Positions 35,638 to 42,854 of a DNA stretch of 64,000 bases are shown here, piece after piece. The translations under genes were made by a program, and so were the position numbers. The stretch's first letter is position 1. Every line of letters begins with the position of its first letter. The stretch is taken from contig JBAVYH010000169.1 of NCBI GenBank assembly GCA_049698695.1, positions 1-64,000 of the forward strand. Direction: 5' to 3'. The notes below the pieces were generated by a model. That model was not told the DNA's origin. It did not search any database and saw only the letters and a program-made list of their open reading frames with translations. Source of the DNA: Bog-375 sp049698695. GTDB lineage: Bacteria > Acidobacteriota > Terriglobia > Bryobacterales > Bryobacteraceae.

Positions 35638-35988
35638 ATGCCTAAACGATCCAAGGGTGACCTCTGCTGCCCTCCAAGCTCGACGCCACGCGAGATGAGT
35701 CTGCCGACCCTCGAAGGTGCCGAAGCCGACGAGGAGTTGGCGAAGCTGGCGAAGGCGATCGGGCATCCTGCACGAGTTCGCATCCTCCGCCTGCTGTCGC
35801 GTAGGGAAGCGCGCGTCTGCAGCCAGATTGTGGATGAGCTGCCTTTGGCGCAATCGACCGTTTCCGAACATCTGCGCATTTTGAAGGAAGCCGGCCTGGT
35901 GCGATGTGCTCAGGATGGCGCGCGCGTCGGCTATTGCATCGATTTCGACGGTTTGCGGCGCCTCAAAGCCCTGGCTGCCATCATCTGA
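35638..35988 (+). CDS. arsR: ArsR-family transcriptional regulator
   Basis: Winged-helix repressor of 116 residues. 'KAIGHPARVRILRLLSRRE', 'CSQIVDELPLAQSTVSEHLR' and 'ILKEAGLVRCAQDGARVGYC' form the ArsR/SmtB DNA-binding fold. Cysteines that could sense As(III) are the pair in 'DLCCPP' near the N-terminus, the one in 'ARVCSQI' and two near the C-terminus; the pattern differs from the classical ELCVCDL motif. A palindrome directly upstream is the likely operator. It is followed by acr3 and arsC in the same direction. Confidence 0.92.
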   Translation: MPKRSKGDLCCPPSSTPREMSLPTLEGAEADEELAKLAKAIGHPARVRILRLLSRREARVCSQIVDELPLAQSTVSEHLRILKEAGLVRCAQDGARVGYCIDFDGLRRLKALAAII

Positions 35989-36051
35989 GGAAGTTCTTTT
36001 TTTGCTCCATTACATCGCCAATCGTCGATATTCGATTCCGAGGAGGGCCGA

Positions 36052-37140
36052 GTGACGCAAGCCATGGCTGAGAAAACGGCGCCCAAACGGCTGAACTATT
36101 TCGAGCGCTACCTCAGCGTCTGGGTGGCCGCTTGCATGATTGTGGGCGTGCTGCTGGGAAGAACGATGCCCGGCGCGGCCGACGCCCTGCGGCGCATGGA
36201 GTTCGGGGCCGGCAGCCAGATCAACGTTCCGATCGCGATTCTAATCTGGCTGATGATCGTTCCGATGATGATGAAAGTGGATTTCGCTTCCGTCCGGCAG
36301 GTCGGCAAGCGGCCACGCGGGCTGCTGGTGACGCTCTTCGTCAATTGGCTTGTGAAGCCATTTTCCATGGCGCTCATCGCCTGGCTGTTTTTCCGGCACG
36401 TGTTCGCGGCCTGGATTCCGGCCGCGGATGCCGACCAGTACATCGCCGGCTGCATCATCCTCGCCGCCGCGCCTTGCACCGCGATGGTCTTCGTCTGGAG
36501 TTACCTGACCGATGGCGATCCGGCCTATACGCTGGTCCAGGTCTCATTGAACGATCTCATCATGCTGTTCCTGTTCGCTCCCATCGTCCGGTTCCTGGTG
36601 AATGGAGCTTCCTCGTTGCACGTTCCGTTTGCCGTGCTGCTATACGCGGTGGCGATCTTCATCGTCATTCCGCTCGGCGCAGGCACGGCGTTGCGGACGT
36701 ATTTCATCCGGGCACACGGCCGGGAGTGGTTCGAGAACCGGTTTCTGCCGCGCTTTGCGCCGGTGAGCATGCTCGCGTTGCTGGCAACCCTGGTACTCAT
36801 CTTCGCGTTTCAGGCCGACAATATTTTCGGCAAGCCGTTTCACGTTCTGCTGATTGCCGTACCGATTCTGCTCCAGGTCTACTTCAACTCTTCGCTTGCA
36901 TACGAGTTGATGCGGCTGTTCAGAGTCCGTCACGCCGTAGCCGCGCCGGGAGCGCTGATTGGCGCGAGCAACTTTTTCGAACTGGCGGTGGCGACGGCCA
37001 TTGCGCTCTTCGGACCCGGCTCCGGAGCGGCGCTGGCCACGGTTGTCGGAGTCTTGATTGAGGTTCCAGTGATGCTATCGGTCTGCGCCGTTTGCAACCG
37101 GACCCGGCATTGGTTTCCGGAAATGGAGGGGGCCGGTTGA
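36052..37140 (+). CDS. acr3: ACR3-family arsenite efflux permease
   Basis: Ten-helix permease of 362 residues that exports arsenite. The start is a GTG at 36052 with AGGAGG 5 bases upstream. Typical ACR3 sequence includes 'LNYFERYLSVWVAACMIVG', 'IWLMIVPMMMKVDF', 'NWLVKPFSMALIAWLFF', and the essential Cys in 'ILAAAPCTAMVFVWSYL'; 'GASNFFELAVATAIALFG' is near the end. A weak inverted repeat AATCG-N8-CGATT at 36020-36037, in the gap after arsR, could be a second repressor site. It works with ArsR and ArsC. Confidence 0.95.
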   Translation: MTQAMAEKTAPKRLNYFERYLSVWVAACMIVGVLLGRTMPGAADALRRMEFGAGSQINVPIAILIWLMIVPMMMKVDFASVRQVGKRPRGLLVTLFVNWLVKPFSMALIAWLFFRHVFAAWIPAADADQYIAGCIILAAAPCTAMVFVWSYLTDGDPAYTLVQVSLNDLIMLFLFAPIVRFLVNGASSLHVPFAVLLYAVAIFIVIPLGAGTALRTYFIRAHGREWFENRFLPRFAPVSMLALLATLVLIFAFQADNIFGKPFHVLLIAVPILLQVYFNSSLAYELMRLFRVRHAVAAPGALIGASNFFELAVATAIALFGPGSGAALATVVGVLIEVPVMLSVCAVCNRTRHWFPEMEGAG

Positions 37141-37282
37141 GGCCGTCTGGCTGGGTCAGCGCAAGAGCGGGGAGACAGTTGGGAGGTGGCAATGAAGGAG
37201 ATAGGAAAATGAAGATGCGTGTTTCCGCGAGATCGACGTCAATGGCTGGATGCCGCCGGCCGGCCCGGCGCTGGAGAGCGAT

Positions 37283-37777
37283 GTGACACCTCGACATTTC
37301 AACGTTCTGTTCCTGTGCACGGGCAATTCGGCGCGCTCCGTTATGGCAGAAACAATTTTGAATCGGAAGGGTTTCCCGAACTTCAGCGGCTATAGCGCAG
37401 GGAGCCACCCTACCGGTCGTGTCCACCCCGAGGCCCTCAGACAAATAGCGAGTGCCGACATGCCGACGGACGGGTTGCGCAGCAAGAGTTGGGATGAGTT
37501 CGCTAGGCCCGGCGCACCTCAGATGCATTTTGTGTTTACCGTGTGTGACAGGGCGGCCAGTGAAATGTGCCCCGTGTGGCCGGGGCACCCTCTGACGGCC
37601 CGATGGGGCGTTCCCGACCCCGCAGCGGTTGAAGGAACACAGCAGCAGATTGAGCGCGCCTTCTTCGAAGCGTTCTCGATTCTGGATCGGAGGATTACTT
37701 TGTTCCTCTCCCTGCCGCTAGCCACGCTTGAGGAAGAAGTCATCCAAAGCGAGATTGATCGAATCGGCAGACAGTAG
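37283..37777 (+). CDS. arsC: Arsenate reductase, LMW-phosphatase/thioredoxin type
   Basis: Arsenate reductase of 164 residues that reduces As(V) to As(III) for export by Acr3. The phosphatase-like P-loop CX5R is 'CTGNSARS' at about residues 12-19. The second and third redox cysteines lie in 'TVCDRAASEMCPVWPGHP'. I prefer the GTG at 37283, immediately before 'TPRHFNVLFLCTGNSARS'; an ATG at 37250 would add eleven residues. A gap of 142 bp separates it from acr3, and I see no further gene in that gap. Confidence 0.92.
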   Translation: MTPRHFNVLFLCTGNSARSVMAETILNRKGFPNFSGYSAGSHPTGRVHPEALRQIASADMPTDGLRSKSWDEFARPGAPQMHFVFTVCDRAASEMCPVWPGHPLTARWGVPDPAAVEGTQQQIERAFFEAFSILDRRITLFLSLPLATLEEEVIQSEIDRIGRQ

Positions 37778-38289
37778 ACGAGCTTGCCCCAGCAGGAAGA
37801 CGGATAGTCCCGGCCTGAAGCTCTGGTACGGCGTTGACAGTGGCGAAGTCAATGCGGCCCAGCGTGATCGCGAGAAGTGTCTGCAGGCCGGGATGGACGG
37901 GTATTTGAGCAAGCCCATTCAGGTAGCAGATCTGGCCGCGGCTCTCCGCACCGTGCCCACGAGCGGGCACCAATATGACACCATCGCCGTGCTCGTGGCA
38001 TCATTCCGCCATGGCGGGTGCCGCACGCGGGATGCAAGATCCACGCGGACGCGCCACAGACCCTAAACATAGCAACGCGAGTATGTACCGCCTGGCCACA
38101 CCCCTTCTATCGACGGTTGCCGCCAAAGCATTAGGTTGCTGCAGCGAAGATGTTCGGACGGCCAACCTCAGGTTACGCTGGCCACACAAGGTTTCGACGG
38201 ATGGCGGCGCGGACTCTCCGTGACTTCGAATATTGGCGCCCCGGCAGCGTTGGCACGCGCTAAGCGAGTAGCCCGGTCGGGCAAGGTCC
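37778..38289. other. Non-coding stretch with a gene relic
   Basis: About 510 bp between arsC and the terminator of the ribosomal-protein operon. Apart from the receiver-domain relic at 37848-37955 I see no coding sequence, RNA gene or clear repeat. The sequence is less GC-biased than coding regions nearby. Confidence 0.5.
37848..37955 (+). pseudogene. Relic of a response-regulator receiver domain
   Basis: One frame reads 'VNAAQRDREKCLQAGMDGYL' then 'SKPIQVADLAAALRTV'. This is the final third of a CheY-like receiver domain: the region after beta-4 (normally TANA...), the 'AGMDGYLSKP' loop with the conserved Lys, and the last helix. Nothing before it in the frame resembles the phospho-acceptor half, and no start fits. 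The style 'REKCLQAGMDGYLSKPI' is typical of receivers in hybrid histidine kinases. Probably a decayed remnant. Confidence 0.65.
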
Positions 38290-38317
38290 AAAAAAAAGCG
38301 GCGTCCGGAGACGCCGC
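38290..38317 (-). terminator. Rho-independent terminator after rplK
   Basis: Read on the minus strand: GCGGCGTC-TCCG-GACGCCGC followed by eight T residues. The perfect 8-bp stem, stable UCCG tetraloop and T run make a strong terminator, 37 bp after the rplK stop. Confidence 0.9.
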
Positions 38318-38353
38318 GCAATGCTTCAGACCAAAAACGAATCGCAGCAAAGA

Positions 38354-38782
38354 CTATATCACGTCCACGCCCATGCTGCGAGCGGTGCCGGCCACGCTGC
38401 GCATGGCGGCTTCCAGGTCAAAACAGTTCAGGTCCGGCATCTTGATCTTGGCAATCTCTTCCACCTGCTTCTTGCTGATCTTGCCGACCTTGTTCTTGTG
38501 CGGCTCGGCGGACCCTTTGGCCAGGTTCACGGCGCGCTTGATCAGCACCGGGACGGGCGGCGTTTTGGTGATGAAGGTGAATGAGCGGTCGGAGAAGATG
38601 GTGATCACCACGGGAATGATGAGGCCTTCCTGGTCCTTGCCCGAGGTCTTGGCGTTGAACGCCTTGCAGAAGTCCATGATGTTGACGCCCTGCGGCCCGA
38701 GCGCGGTGCCCACCGGGGGCGCCGGAGTGGCCTTGCCGGCCGGTATTTGCAGCTTCACCTGTGCGGTAATTTTTTTTGCCAT
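38354..38782 (-). CDS. rplK: 50S ribosomal protein L11
   Basis: Ribosomal protein L11, 142 residues, which forms the GTPase-associated centre with 23S rRNA. The sequence is canonical: 'AKKITAQVKLQIPAGKATPA', 'PPVGTALGPQGVNIMDFCKA', 'ITIFSDRSFTFITKTPP' and 'GTARSMGVDV' at the end. It is the last gene of the tRNA-rpmG-secE-nusG-rplK operon and is followed directly by a strong terminator, so rplA is not cotranscribed as in most bacteria. Confidence 0.98.
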   Translation of the reverse strand: MAKKITAQVKLQIPAGKATPAPPVGTALGPQGVNIMDFCKAFNAKTSGKDQEGLIIPVVITIFSDRSFTFITKTPPVPVLIKRAVNLAKGSAEPHKNKVGKISKKQVEEIAKIKMPDLNCFDLEAAMRSVAGTARSMGVDVI

Positions 38783-38837
38783 TCTTCAATTCCTCTGGCG
38801 CGGCCGGCTGACGATCGCACGTCGTCCGCCCGCGGTA

Positions 38838-39659
38838 TTAAGCTTTTTCGACCTGTAGAAACTCCAGTTCGACGGGCGTGGACCGGCCGAAGATAGTGAC
38901 CATCACGCGCAGCGTGCCGCGTTCCGTGTTGACCTCGTCCACCTTGCCCGAAAAGTTGGCGAACGGGCCATCCACGATGCGCACCGAATCGTTCTTTTCG
39001 AACGTCATCTTGGGGCGAGGCCGCTCGGCGGAAGACGCCTGGCGGTACAGAATCTGGTTGACTTCATCCGCGCTCAGCGGAACCGGCGAGTTGCCGCCGC
39101 CGACGAAGCCGGTGACGCGCGGCGTGTTCTTCACGGCGTGCCACAGCTCGTCGTTCATTTCCATTTCCACCAGCACGTAGCCGGGATAGACCAGGCGGCG
39201 GCTGGTGACCTTCTTGCCGTTGCGCAGCTCCACCACTTCCTCGGTCGGAATCAGAATCTGGCCAATCTTATCGGCGAAACCGAACGCTTCCGATCGCGTT
39301 TGCAGCGATTCCTTCACCTTGTTCTCGAAGCCGGAGTAAGTGTGAATGATGAACCACTTCCGGGGCGACGATTCGTCGTAGGCCGGAGGCACGGCGGGCG
39401 CCTCGGCGGCAGGTTCCTCGGTTTCAGCGGCTGGGGCGGCAACTTCGGCGACAGGTTCCTCCGGTTCGGCGGGGACTGCGGCGGTTTCGGCGGGCTCGGC
39501 CTCCGGCACCGCTTCCGAAACAGCTTCGACGGGCGCTGCCTCCGTCGCGGTTTCGGAAGGGACCTCCGCCGGTAAAGACTCTTCCGGCGCTGCCTGCTCC
39601 TCTACCGGTTCGGCCGCGGGCTGCTCGTCAATGTGCACGTTGTCGTCGCCTTCCATCAT
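38838..39659 (-). CDS. nusG: Transcription termination/antitermination protein NusG with acidic N-terminal extension
   Basis: NusG of 273 residues, compared with about 180 in most bacteria. The conserved NGN domain starts near residue 100 ('RKWFIIHTYSGFENKVKESL'), includes 'PGYVLVEMEMNDELWHAVK' and 'TPRVTGFVGGG', and is followed by the KOW domain ('FEKNDSVRIVDGPFANFSG', 'VEVEF'-like end). Residues 1-99 are almost only Glu, Ala, Pro, Val, Thr and Ser, with about 28 acidic residues and no Lys or Arg, so the region should be disordered. It starts 4 bp after secE; a second ATG three bases later is equally possible. Confidence 0.97.
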   Translation of the reverse strand: MMEGDDNVHIDEQPAAEPVEEQAAPEESLPAEVPSETATEAAPVEAVSEAVPEAEPAETAAVPAEPEEPVAEVAAPAAETEEPAAEAPAVPPAYDESSPRKWFIIHTYSGFENKVKESLQTRSEAFGFADKIGQILIPTEEVVELRNGKKVTSRRLVYPGYVLVEMEMNDELWHAVKNTPRVTGFVGGGNSPVPLSADEVNQILYRQASSAERPRPKMTFEKNDSVRIVDGPFANFSGKVDEVNTERGTLRVMVTIFGRSTPVELEFLQVEKA

Positions 39660-39663
39660 CCGG

Positions 39664-39882
39664 CTACCTGGTGAAGAACGAAAGAATTCCCTTGACGCCC
39701 CGGGAGAGTATGGAGTCCACCACCCAGAAATAAGCGGCGAAAGCGAAGACCGCGAAAATCACCACTCCGGTGTTGCCTTCCACCTGCTTCCGGGTCGGCC
39801 AGGAGACGAGGCGCATCTCAAGCTTCAACTCGTTGATGTATTCCTTGGTGGCCTGCAACCAATTCTTCTTCTCATCGGCCAT
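39664..39882 (-). CDS. secE: Preprotein translocase subunit SecE
   Basis: Single-span SecE of 72 residues, the clamp subunit of the SecYEG channel. An amphipathic segment 'NELKLEMRLVSWPTRKQVEG' (with the family Trp-Pro-Thr/Ser-Arg) is followed by the transmembrane helix 'TGVVIFAVFAFAAYFWVVDS'. The classical tRNA-Trp, secE, nusG, rplK order confirms it. Confidence 0.96.
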   Translation of the reverse strand: MADEKKNWLQATKEYINELKLEMRLVSWPTRKQVEGNTGVVIFAVFAFAAYFWVVDSILSRGVKGILSFFTR

Positions 39883-39925
39883 AACGCTTGCTTGCTCCTG
39901 ACTCGCTACCGGCGAAACGGGTGAT

Positions 39926-40000
39926 TGGCAGGGGCGGAGGGATTCGAACCCCCACTCGCGGTTTTGGAGACCGCTGGTCTGCCGTTAAACCTACGCCCCT
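39926..40000 (-). tRNA. tRNA-Trp (CCA)
   Basis: A 75-nt cloverleaf on the minus strand. Acceptor AGGGGCG pairs with CGCCCCT, the anticodon stem is GCGGT/ACCGC with loop CTCCAAA, giving anticodon CCA (Trp). The T arm contains GGTTCGAATCC and the 3' CCA is encoded. It lies 43 bp upstream of secE. Confidence 0.96.
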
Positions 40001-40052
40001 GGGTCACTTCCCCCGTGGCGGGGGCCCGGCTCGTTCTCACCCGATTCCCATT

Positions 40053-40205
40053 CTACTTGATTTCCTTGTGCGGCTGGTGTTTCCGGCAGTGCCGGCAGAA
40101 CTTCTTCATTTCCAGCCGCTCGGTGGTGATTTTCTTGTTCTTGGTCGAAGTGTAGTTGCGATTCTTACACTCCTCGCACTGGAAAGTAATGATCTCGCGA
40201 GGCAT
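40053..40205 (-). CDS. rpmG: 50S ribosomal protein L33
   Basis: Ribosomal protein L33 of 50 residues. It is the zinc-binding (C+) form, with two CxxC pairs: 'TFQCEECKNRNY' and 'KKFCRHCRKHQPHKE'. AAGGAG lies upstream of the ATG at 40205, so the longer open frame to 40250 is not used. It lies between the GIY-YIG relic and tRNA-Trp in the same transcriptional direction, the usual place for rpmG in several phyla. Confidence 0.96.
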   Translation of the reverse strand: MPREIITFQCEECKNRNYTSTKNKKITTERLEMKKFCRHCRKHQPHKEIK

Positions 40206-40222
40206 TTTGATTGCTCCTTTCG

Positions 40223-40491
40223 CTATTGTGCCTGTTCGCGGGCCGGACATGCCCCGTACAAACGTTGCCGCTCAGCCAGACCTGCTCGGCTCTTCAGGAA
40301 CCGTTCCGGTTGCCGGCTTCGCTGCGCGACCCAAACTCCTCGAGGGCGATTAACTCCCAAAGCTTAAAACTGCTGGTCCAACGCCCTGTCTTCGTATTGT
40401 GCTCATGAAGACACCGCTCTACATCCGAACTCATTCCGATGTAGTGACGCCCAGTCGGAATACTCCGCAGGACGTAAACAAACCACTGCAA
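40223..40491 (-). pseudogene. GIY-YIG nuclease-domain protein, frameshifted and catalytically altered
   Basis: From a TTG at 40491 the frame reads 'QWFVYVLRSIPTGRHYIGMS' and 'SDVERCLHEHNTKTGRW', a single-domain GIY-YIG protein. The usual catalytic Arg in 'ERRL' is Cys here ('ERCL', a CGT-to-TGT type change). After 'GSRSEA' the frame ends early at 40294, but the next frame continues 'RQPERFLKSRAGL' and stops at 40223, exactly the normal family ending, so one base appears lost near 40309. The TTG lies 5 bp after the CCA end of a truncated tRNA-Thr copy. Likely a decayed gene. Confidence 0.7.
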
Positions 40492-40495
40492 ATTC

Positions 40496-40562
40496 TGGAG
40501 CCGTTGACCAGGATTGAACCGATGACCTTCCGTTACGGACGCTCCACCGATCAACTGCTATA
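40496..40562 (-). pseudogene. Truncated tRNA-Thr-like copy A
   Basis: On the minus strand it has the T arm and acceptor 3' half of tRNA-Thr (GGTTCAATCC, CAACGGCTCCA) and part of the D arm. It lacks the 5' acceptor strand. The anticodon arm is shortened to TCCG-TAA-CGGA, which leaves no 7-base anticodon loop. Cannot be a functional tRNA. Confidence 0.65.
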
Positions 40563-40566
40563 AAAC

Positions 40567-40633
40567 TGGAGCCGTTGACCAGGATTGAGCTGGTGACCTT
40601 CCGTTACGGACGCTCTACCGATCAAACTGCTAT
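40567..40633 (-). pseudogene. Truncated tRNA-Thr-like copy B
   Basis: Almost the same as copy A and placed 71 bp from it; the intact tRNA-Thr lies 72 bp further. It has the same shortened anticodon arm (TCCG-TAA-CGGA), the same altered D region (GATCGGTAGAGC) and an intact CAACGGCTCCA end. Confidence 0.65.
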
Positions 40634-40638
40634 CAAAC

Positions 40639-40714
<76 letters not shown>

Positions 40715-40719
40715 AGAAC

Positions 40720-40794
40720 TTTCTGCCCGCCGGGAGCTGAACGGTGACCTTCCGATCACGGACGCTCTACCAGCTGAGCTACAACGGCCAAACT
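40720..40794 (-). pseudogene. tRNA-Thr-like copy D, 5' half only
   Basis: On the minus strand GGCCGTTGTAGCTCAGCTGG plus TAGAGC matches the 5' half of tRNA-Thr. It then has a shortened arm (TCCG-TGAT-CGGA) and GGTCACC, but no matching acceptor 3' strand. A 20-bp spacer (TTCAGCTCCCGGCGGGC core) occurs on both sides of it. Confidence 0.55.
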
Positions 40795-40845
40795 CTTCGC
40801 CCGCCGGGAGCTGAATCTGCGCTCCACCGCCGGCTCTACAAACTC

Positions 40846-40934
40846 TGGTGGACGGGGGAGGATTCGAACCTCCGTAGCTCGCAAGGAGCGACAGATTTAC
40901 AGTCTGTTGCCATTAGCCGCTCGGCCACCCGTCC
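40846..40934 (-). tRNA. tRNA-Tyr (GTA)
   Basis: An 89-nt class II tRNA with a long variable arm. Acceptor GGACGGG pairs with CCCGTCC, the anticodon stem is ACAGA/TCTGT with loop CTGTAAA, giving anticodon GTA (Tyr). The T arm is GGAGG-TTCGAAT-CCTCC and the 3' CCA is encoded. Confidence 0.96.
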
Positions 40935-40984
40935 GGACCCGCACCGCTCCCACCCAAAGCGAGAATCATTTACGGGGAAATTCC

Positions 40985-41013
40985 ATCATACTAAGAGCAG
41001 GAGGCTGCCGCAA
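40985..41013 (-). promoter_or_regulatory. Sigma-70-type promoter of the tRNA/secE/nusG/rplK operon
   Basis: On the minus strand TTGCGG (41013-41008), a 17-bp spacer and TATGAT (40990-40985) form a good housekeeping promoter about 50 bp upstream of tRNA-Tyr. No other promoter of this quality is visible before tRNA-Trp. Confidence 0.7.
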
Positions 41014-41128
41014 CCGGCTCGTGTTCAACGCTGGAAGCATGGGGTCCGCGAAAGGGGATGGCTGCGGAGTTTGTCGAAGCGGAGCGCATGCCGGCAGCGT
41101 CCAAATCAGAAAGGGGGATGTGTCAAAG

Positions 41129-42079
41129 ATGTTGATCCGCAAGCCTGGCGACCTTCGCCAGGGAGACGTCACTCCAAATAAGGTCTACCTGGATCGGCGC
41201 AAGTTTCTGGCCGCTGCGCCGGCGGCATTCCTGACCACCTGGGAACTGCTGTCGCCCCGGAACCGCGCCTTCGCCCTATCCAGGCTCCCCAATCTGACAA
41301 AAAGCCCGTTCAGCACCACCGAGCAGCAGAACACCTTCGACCTAGTGACCCACTACAACAACTTTTACGAATTCGGCACCGGCAAAAGCGATCCCTCGCG
41401 CAACGCGCAGAACTTCAGGACCAGCCCGTGGACGGTCTCGGTGGAAGGCGACGTCGCCAAGCCGCGCAAGTTCTCGATGGACGACATTCTCAAGCTGGCG
41501 CCGCTGGAGGAGCGTATCTACCGGCACCGCTGCGTGGAAGCCTGGTCCATCGTGGTGCCCTGGATCGGCTATTCGCTGAGCGCGTTGCTCAACCTGGTCC
41601 AGCCAACGGCGAAAGCCAAGTACGTGGCGTTCGAGAGCTACTGGGATTTGAAACAGATGCCGCTGGCGCGGCCGGCCATGGCGGGCATTGATTTTCCGTA
41701 TGTCGAGGGGCTGCGGCTGGATGAAGCCATGCACCCGCTGACGCTGCTCTGCGTCGGCATGTACGGCGAGACGCTGCCGCCGCAGGATGGCGCTCCGGTG
41801 CGGCTGGTGGTGCCGTGGAAATACGGTTTCAAGAGCATCAAATCCATCGTCAAAATCAAGCTGGTGCGCAGCCAGCCCCCCACCACGTGGAATATGGCCA
41901 ACGCCCACGAATACGGCTTCTACTCCAACGTCAACCCCACGGTGGACCACCCGCGCTGGAGCCAGGCCAAGGAACAGCGTCTGCCCTCGTTCTTCAAGAA
42001 CCATCCTACGCAGATGTTCAACGGCTATAACGAGGTGGCCAGCCTGTATGCGGGCATGGATCTGCGGAAATATTATTAG
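41129..42079 (+). CDS. msrP: Periplasmic methionine-sulfoxide reductase catalytic subunit MsrP
   Basis: Molybdopterin enzyme of 316 residues (formerly YedY) that repairs oxidised methionine in periplasmic proteins. A twin-arginine signal 'LDRRKFLAAAPAAFL' is present. The Mo-ligand Cys lies in 'YRHRCVEAWSIVVPWIGYSL'. Other conserved parts are 'WTVSVEGDVAKPRKFSMDD' and 'GAPVRLVVPWKYGFKSIKSI'. The ATG at 41129 was chosen; a GTG nine bases upstream is possible. msrQ follows after 3 bp. No molybdenum-cofactor synthesis gene is nearby. Confidence 0.95.
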   Translation: MLIRKPGDLRQGDVTPNKVYLDRRKFLAAAPAAFLTTWELLSPRNRAFALSRLPNLTKSPFSTTEQQNTFDLVTHYNNFYEFGTGKSDPSRNAQNFRTSPWTVSVEGDVAKPRKFSMDDILKLAPLEERIYRHRCVEAWSIVVPWIGYSLSALLNLVQPTAKAKYVAFESYWDLKQMPLARPAMAGIDFPYVEGLRLDEAMHPLTLLCVGMYGETLPPQDGAPVRLVVPWKYGFKSIKSIVKIKLVRSQPPTTWNMANAHEYGFYSNVNPTVDHPRWSQAKEQRLPSFFKNHPTQMFNGYNEVASLYAGMDLRKYY

Positions 42080-42082
42080 GCC

Positions 42083-42760
42083 ATGCTAAAGAGCCGCTGG
42101 ACGAAAGTCTTCGTATTCGTGCTCTGCCTGGTGCCCTGTGGCCACCTGGTGGCCGTGGTCCTGGCGTATATTCTGCAGCCAGACCTGAGCGGTATCGTGT
42201 GGCGTTTCCTGGTGCCGACCCTGCCGCCCAATCCGCTCGACTTCTTCACTCACCTCACCGGCAACTGGACCCTCCGCCTGATTGTGGTCACCTTGTCCAT
42301 CACGCCGCTGCGCAAGCTGCTTGCGCTACCGGAGCTGATTCGCTTCCGCCGCATGATCGGCCTGTTCGCATTCTTTTACGGCTGCCTGCACTTCCTCACG
42401 TACTTGTGGTTCGACAAGCTGTTCGATTTCCACGCAATCTGGAAGGATGTAGGCAAGCGCCCGTTCATCACCGCCGGGTTCACCGCGTTCGTGTGCATGG
42501 TTCCGCTGGCGCTCACTTCCACTAAGGGCTGGATCCGCCGCCTGGGCGGGAAGCGCTGGCAGCGGCTGCACCGGTTGATCTATGTCACCGCCGTCGCGGG
42601 CGTGGTGCACTACTACTGGCTGGTGAAATCGGACATACGCCTGCCCATGTTGTACGGCGCGCTGGTGGCTGTGCTGCTGCTCTACCGGATGGTGGTGAGC
42701 CTGATGAAGCGCGCGCAGCAGCGAACCGAGGCGGCCAAACCGGTTCCCGCCGAGACATAG
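42083..42760 (+). CDS. msrQ: Heme-binding membrane subunit MsrQ
   Basis: Inner-membrane b-type cytochrome of 225 residues that passes electrons from the quinone pool to MsrP. It has about six helices of the ferric-reductase-like type. Likely heme-binding His residues are in 'FTHLTGNWTLRLIVVTLS', 'FYGCLHFLTYLWFDKLFDFH' and 'VAGVVHYYWLVKSD'; 'WQRLHRLIYVTAVAGVVHYY' is a family signature. It is separated from msrP by 3 bp, so the two are coexpressed. Confidence 0.95.
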   Translation: MLKSRWTKVFVFVLCLVPCGHLVAVVLAYILQPDLSGIVWRFLVPTLPPNPLDFFTHLTGNWTLRLIVVTLSITPLRKLLALPELIRFRRMIGLFAFFYGCLHFLTYLWFDKLFDFHAIWKDVGKRPFITAGFTAFVCMVPLALTSTKGWIRRLGGKRWQRLHRLIYVTAVAGVVHYYWLVKSDIRLPMLYGALVAVLLLYRMVVSLMKRAQQRTEAAKPVPAET

Positions 42761-42804
42761 AGGCCGTTTCGTAAGTACGATCGTGCGTCCTTGGGGACGG
42801 CCCG

Positions 42805-42830
42805 GGCCGGGCATGCGCAGCCCCTACGGC
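42805..42830. repeat. GCATGC-centred palindromic repeat
   Basis: Read on the minus strand: GCCGTAGGGGCTGCGCATGC followed by CCGGCC. It has the same left part as the copy at 13501 in the opposite orientation. It lies between the convergent msrQ and dps genes. Confidence 0.7.
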
Positions 42831-42854
42831 TAAGTTCGGCGTATTAGCGGACGC

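Noticed and set aside
40567..40633. Calling copies A and B functional tRNA genes
   Set aside because: They lack the 5' acceptor strand and have a 3-base instead of a 7-base anticodon loop.
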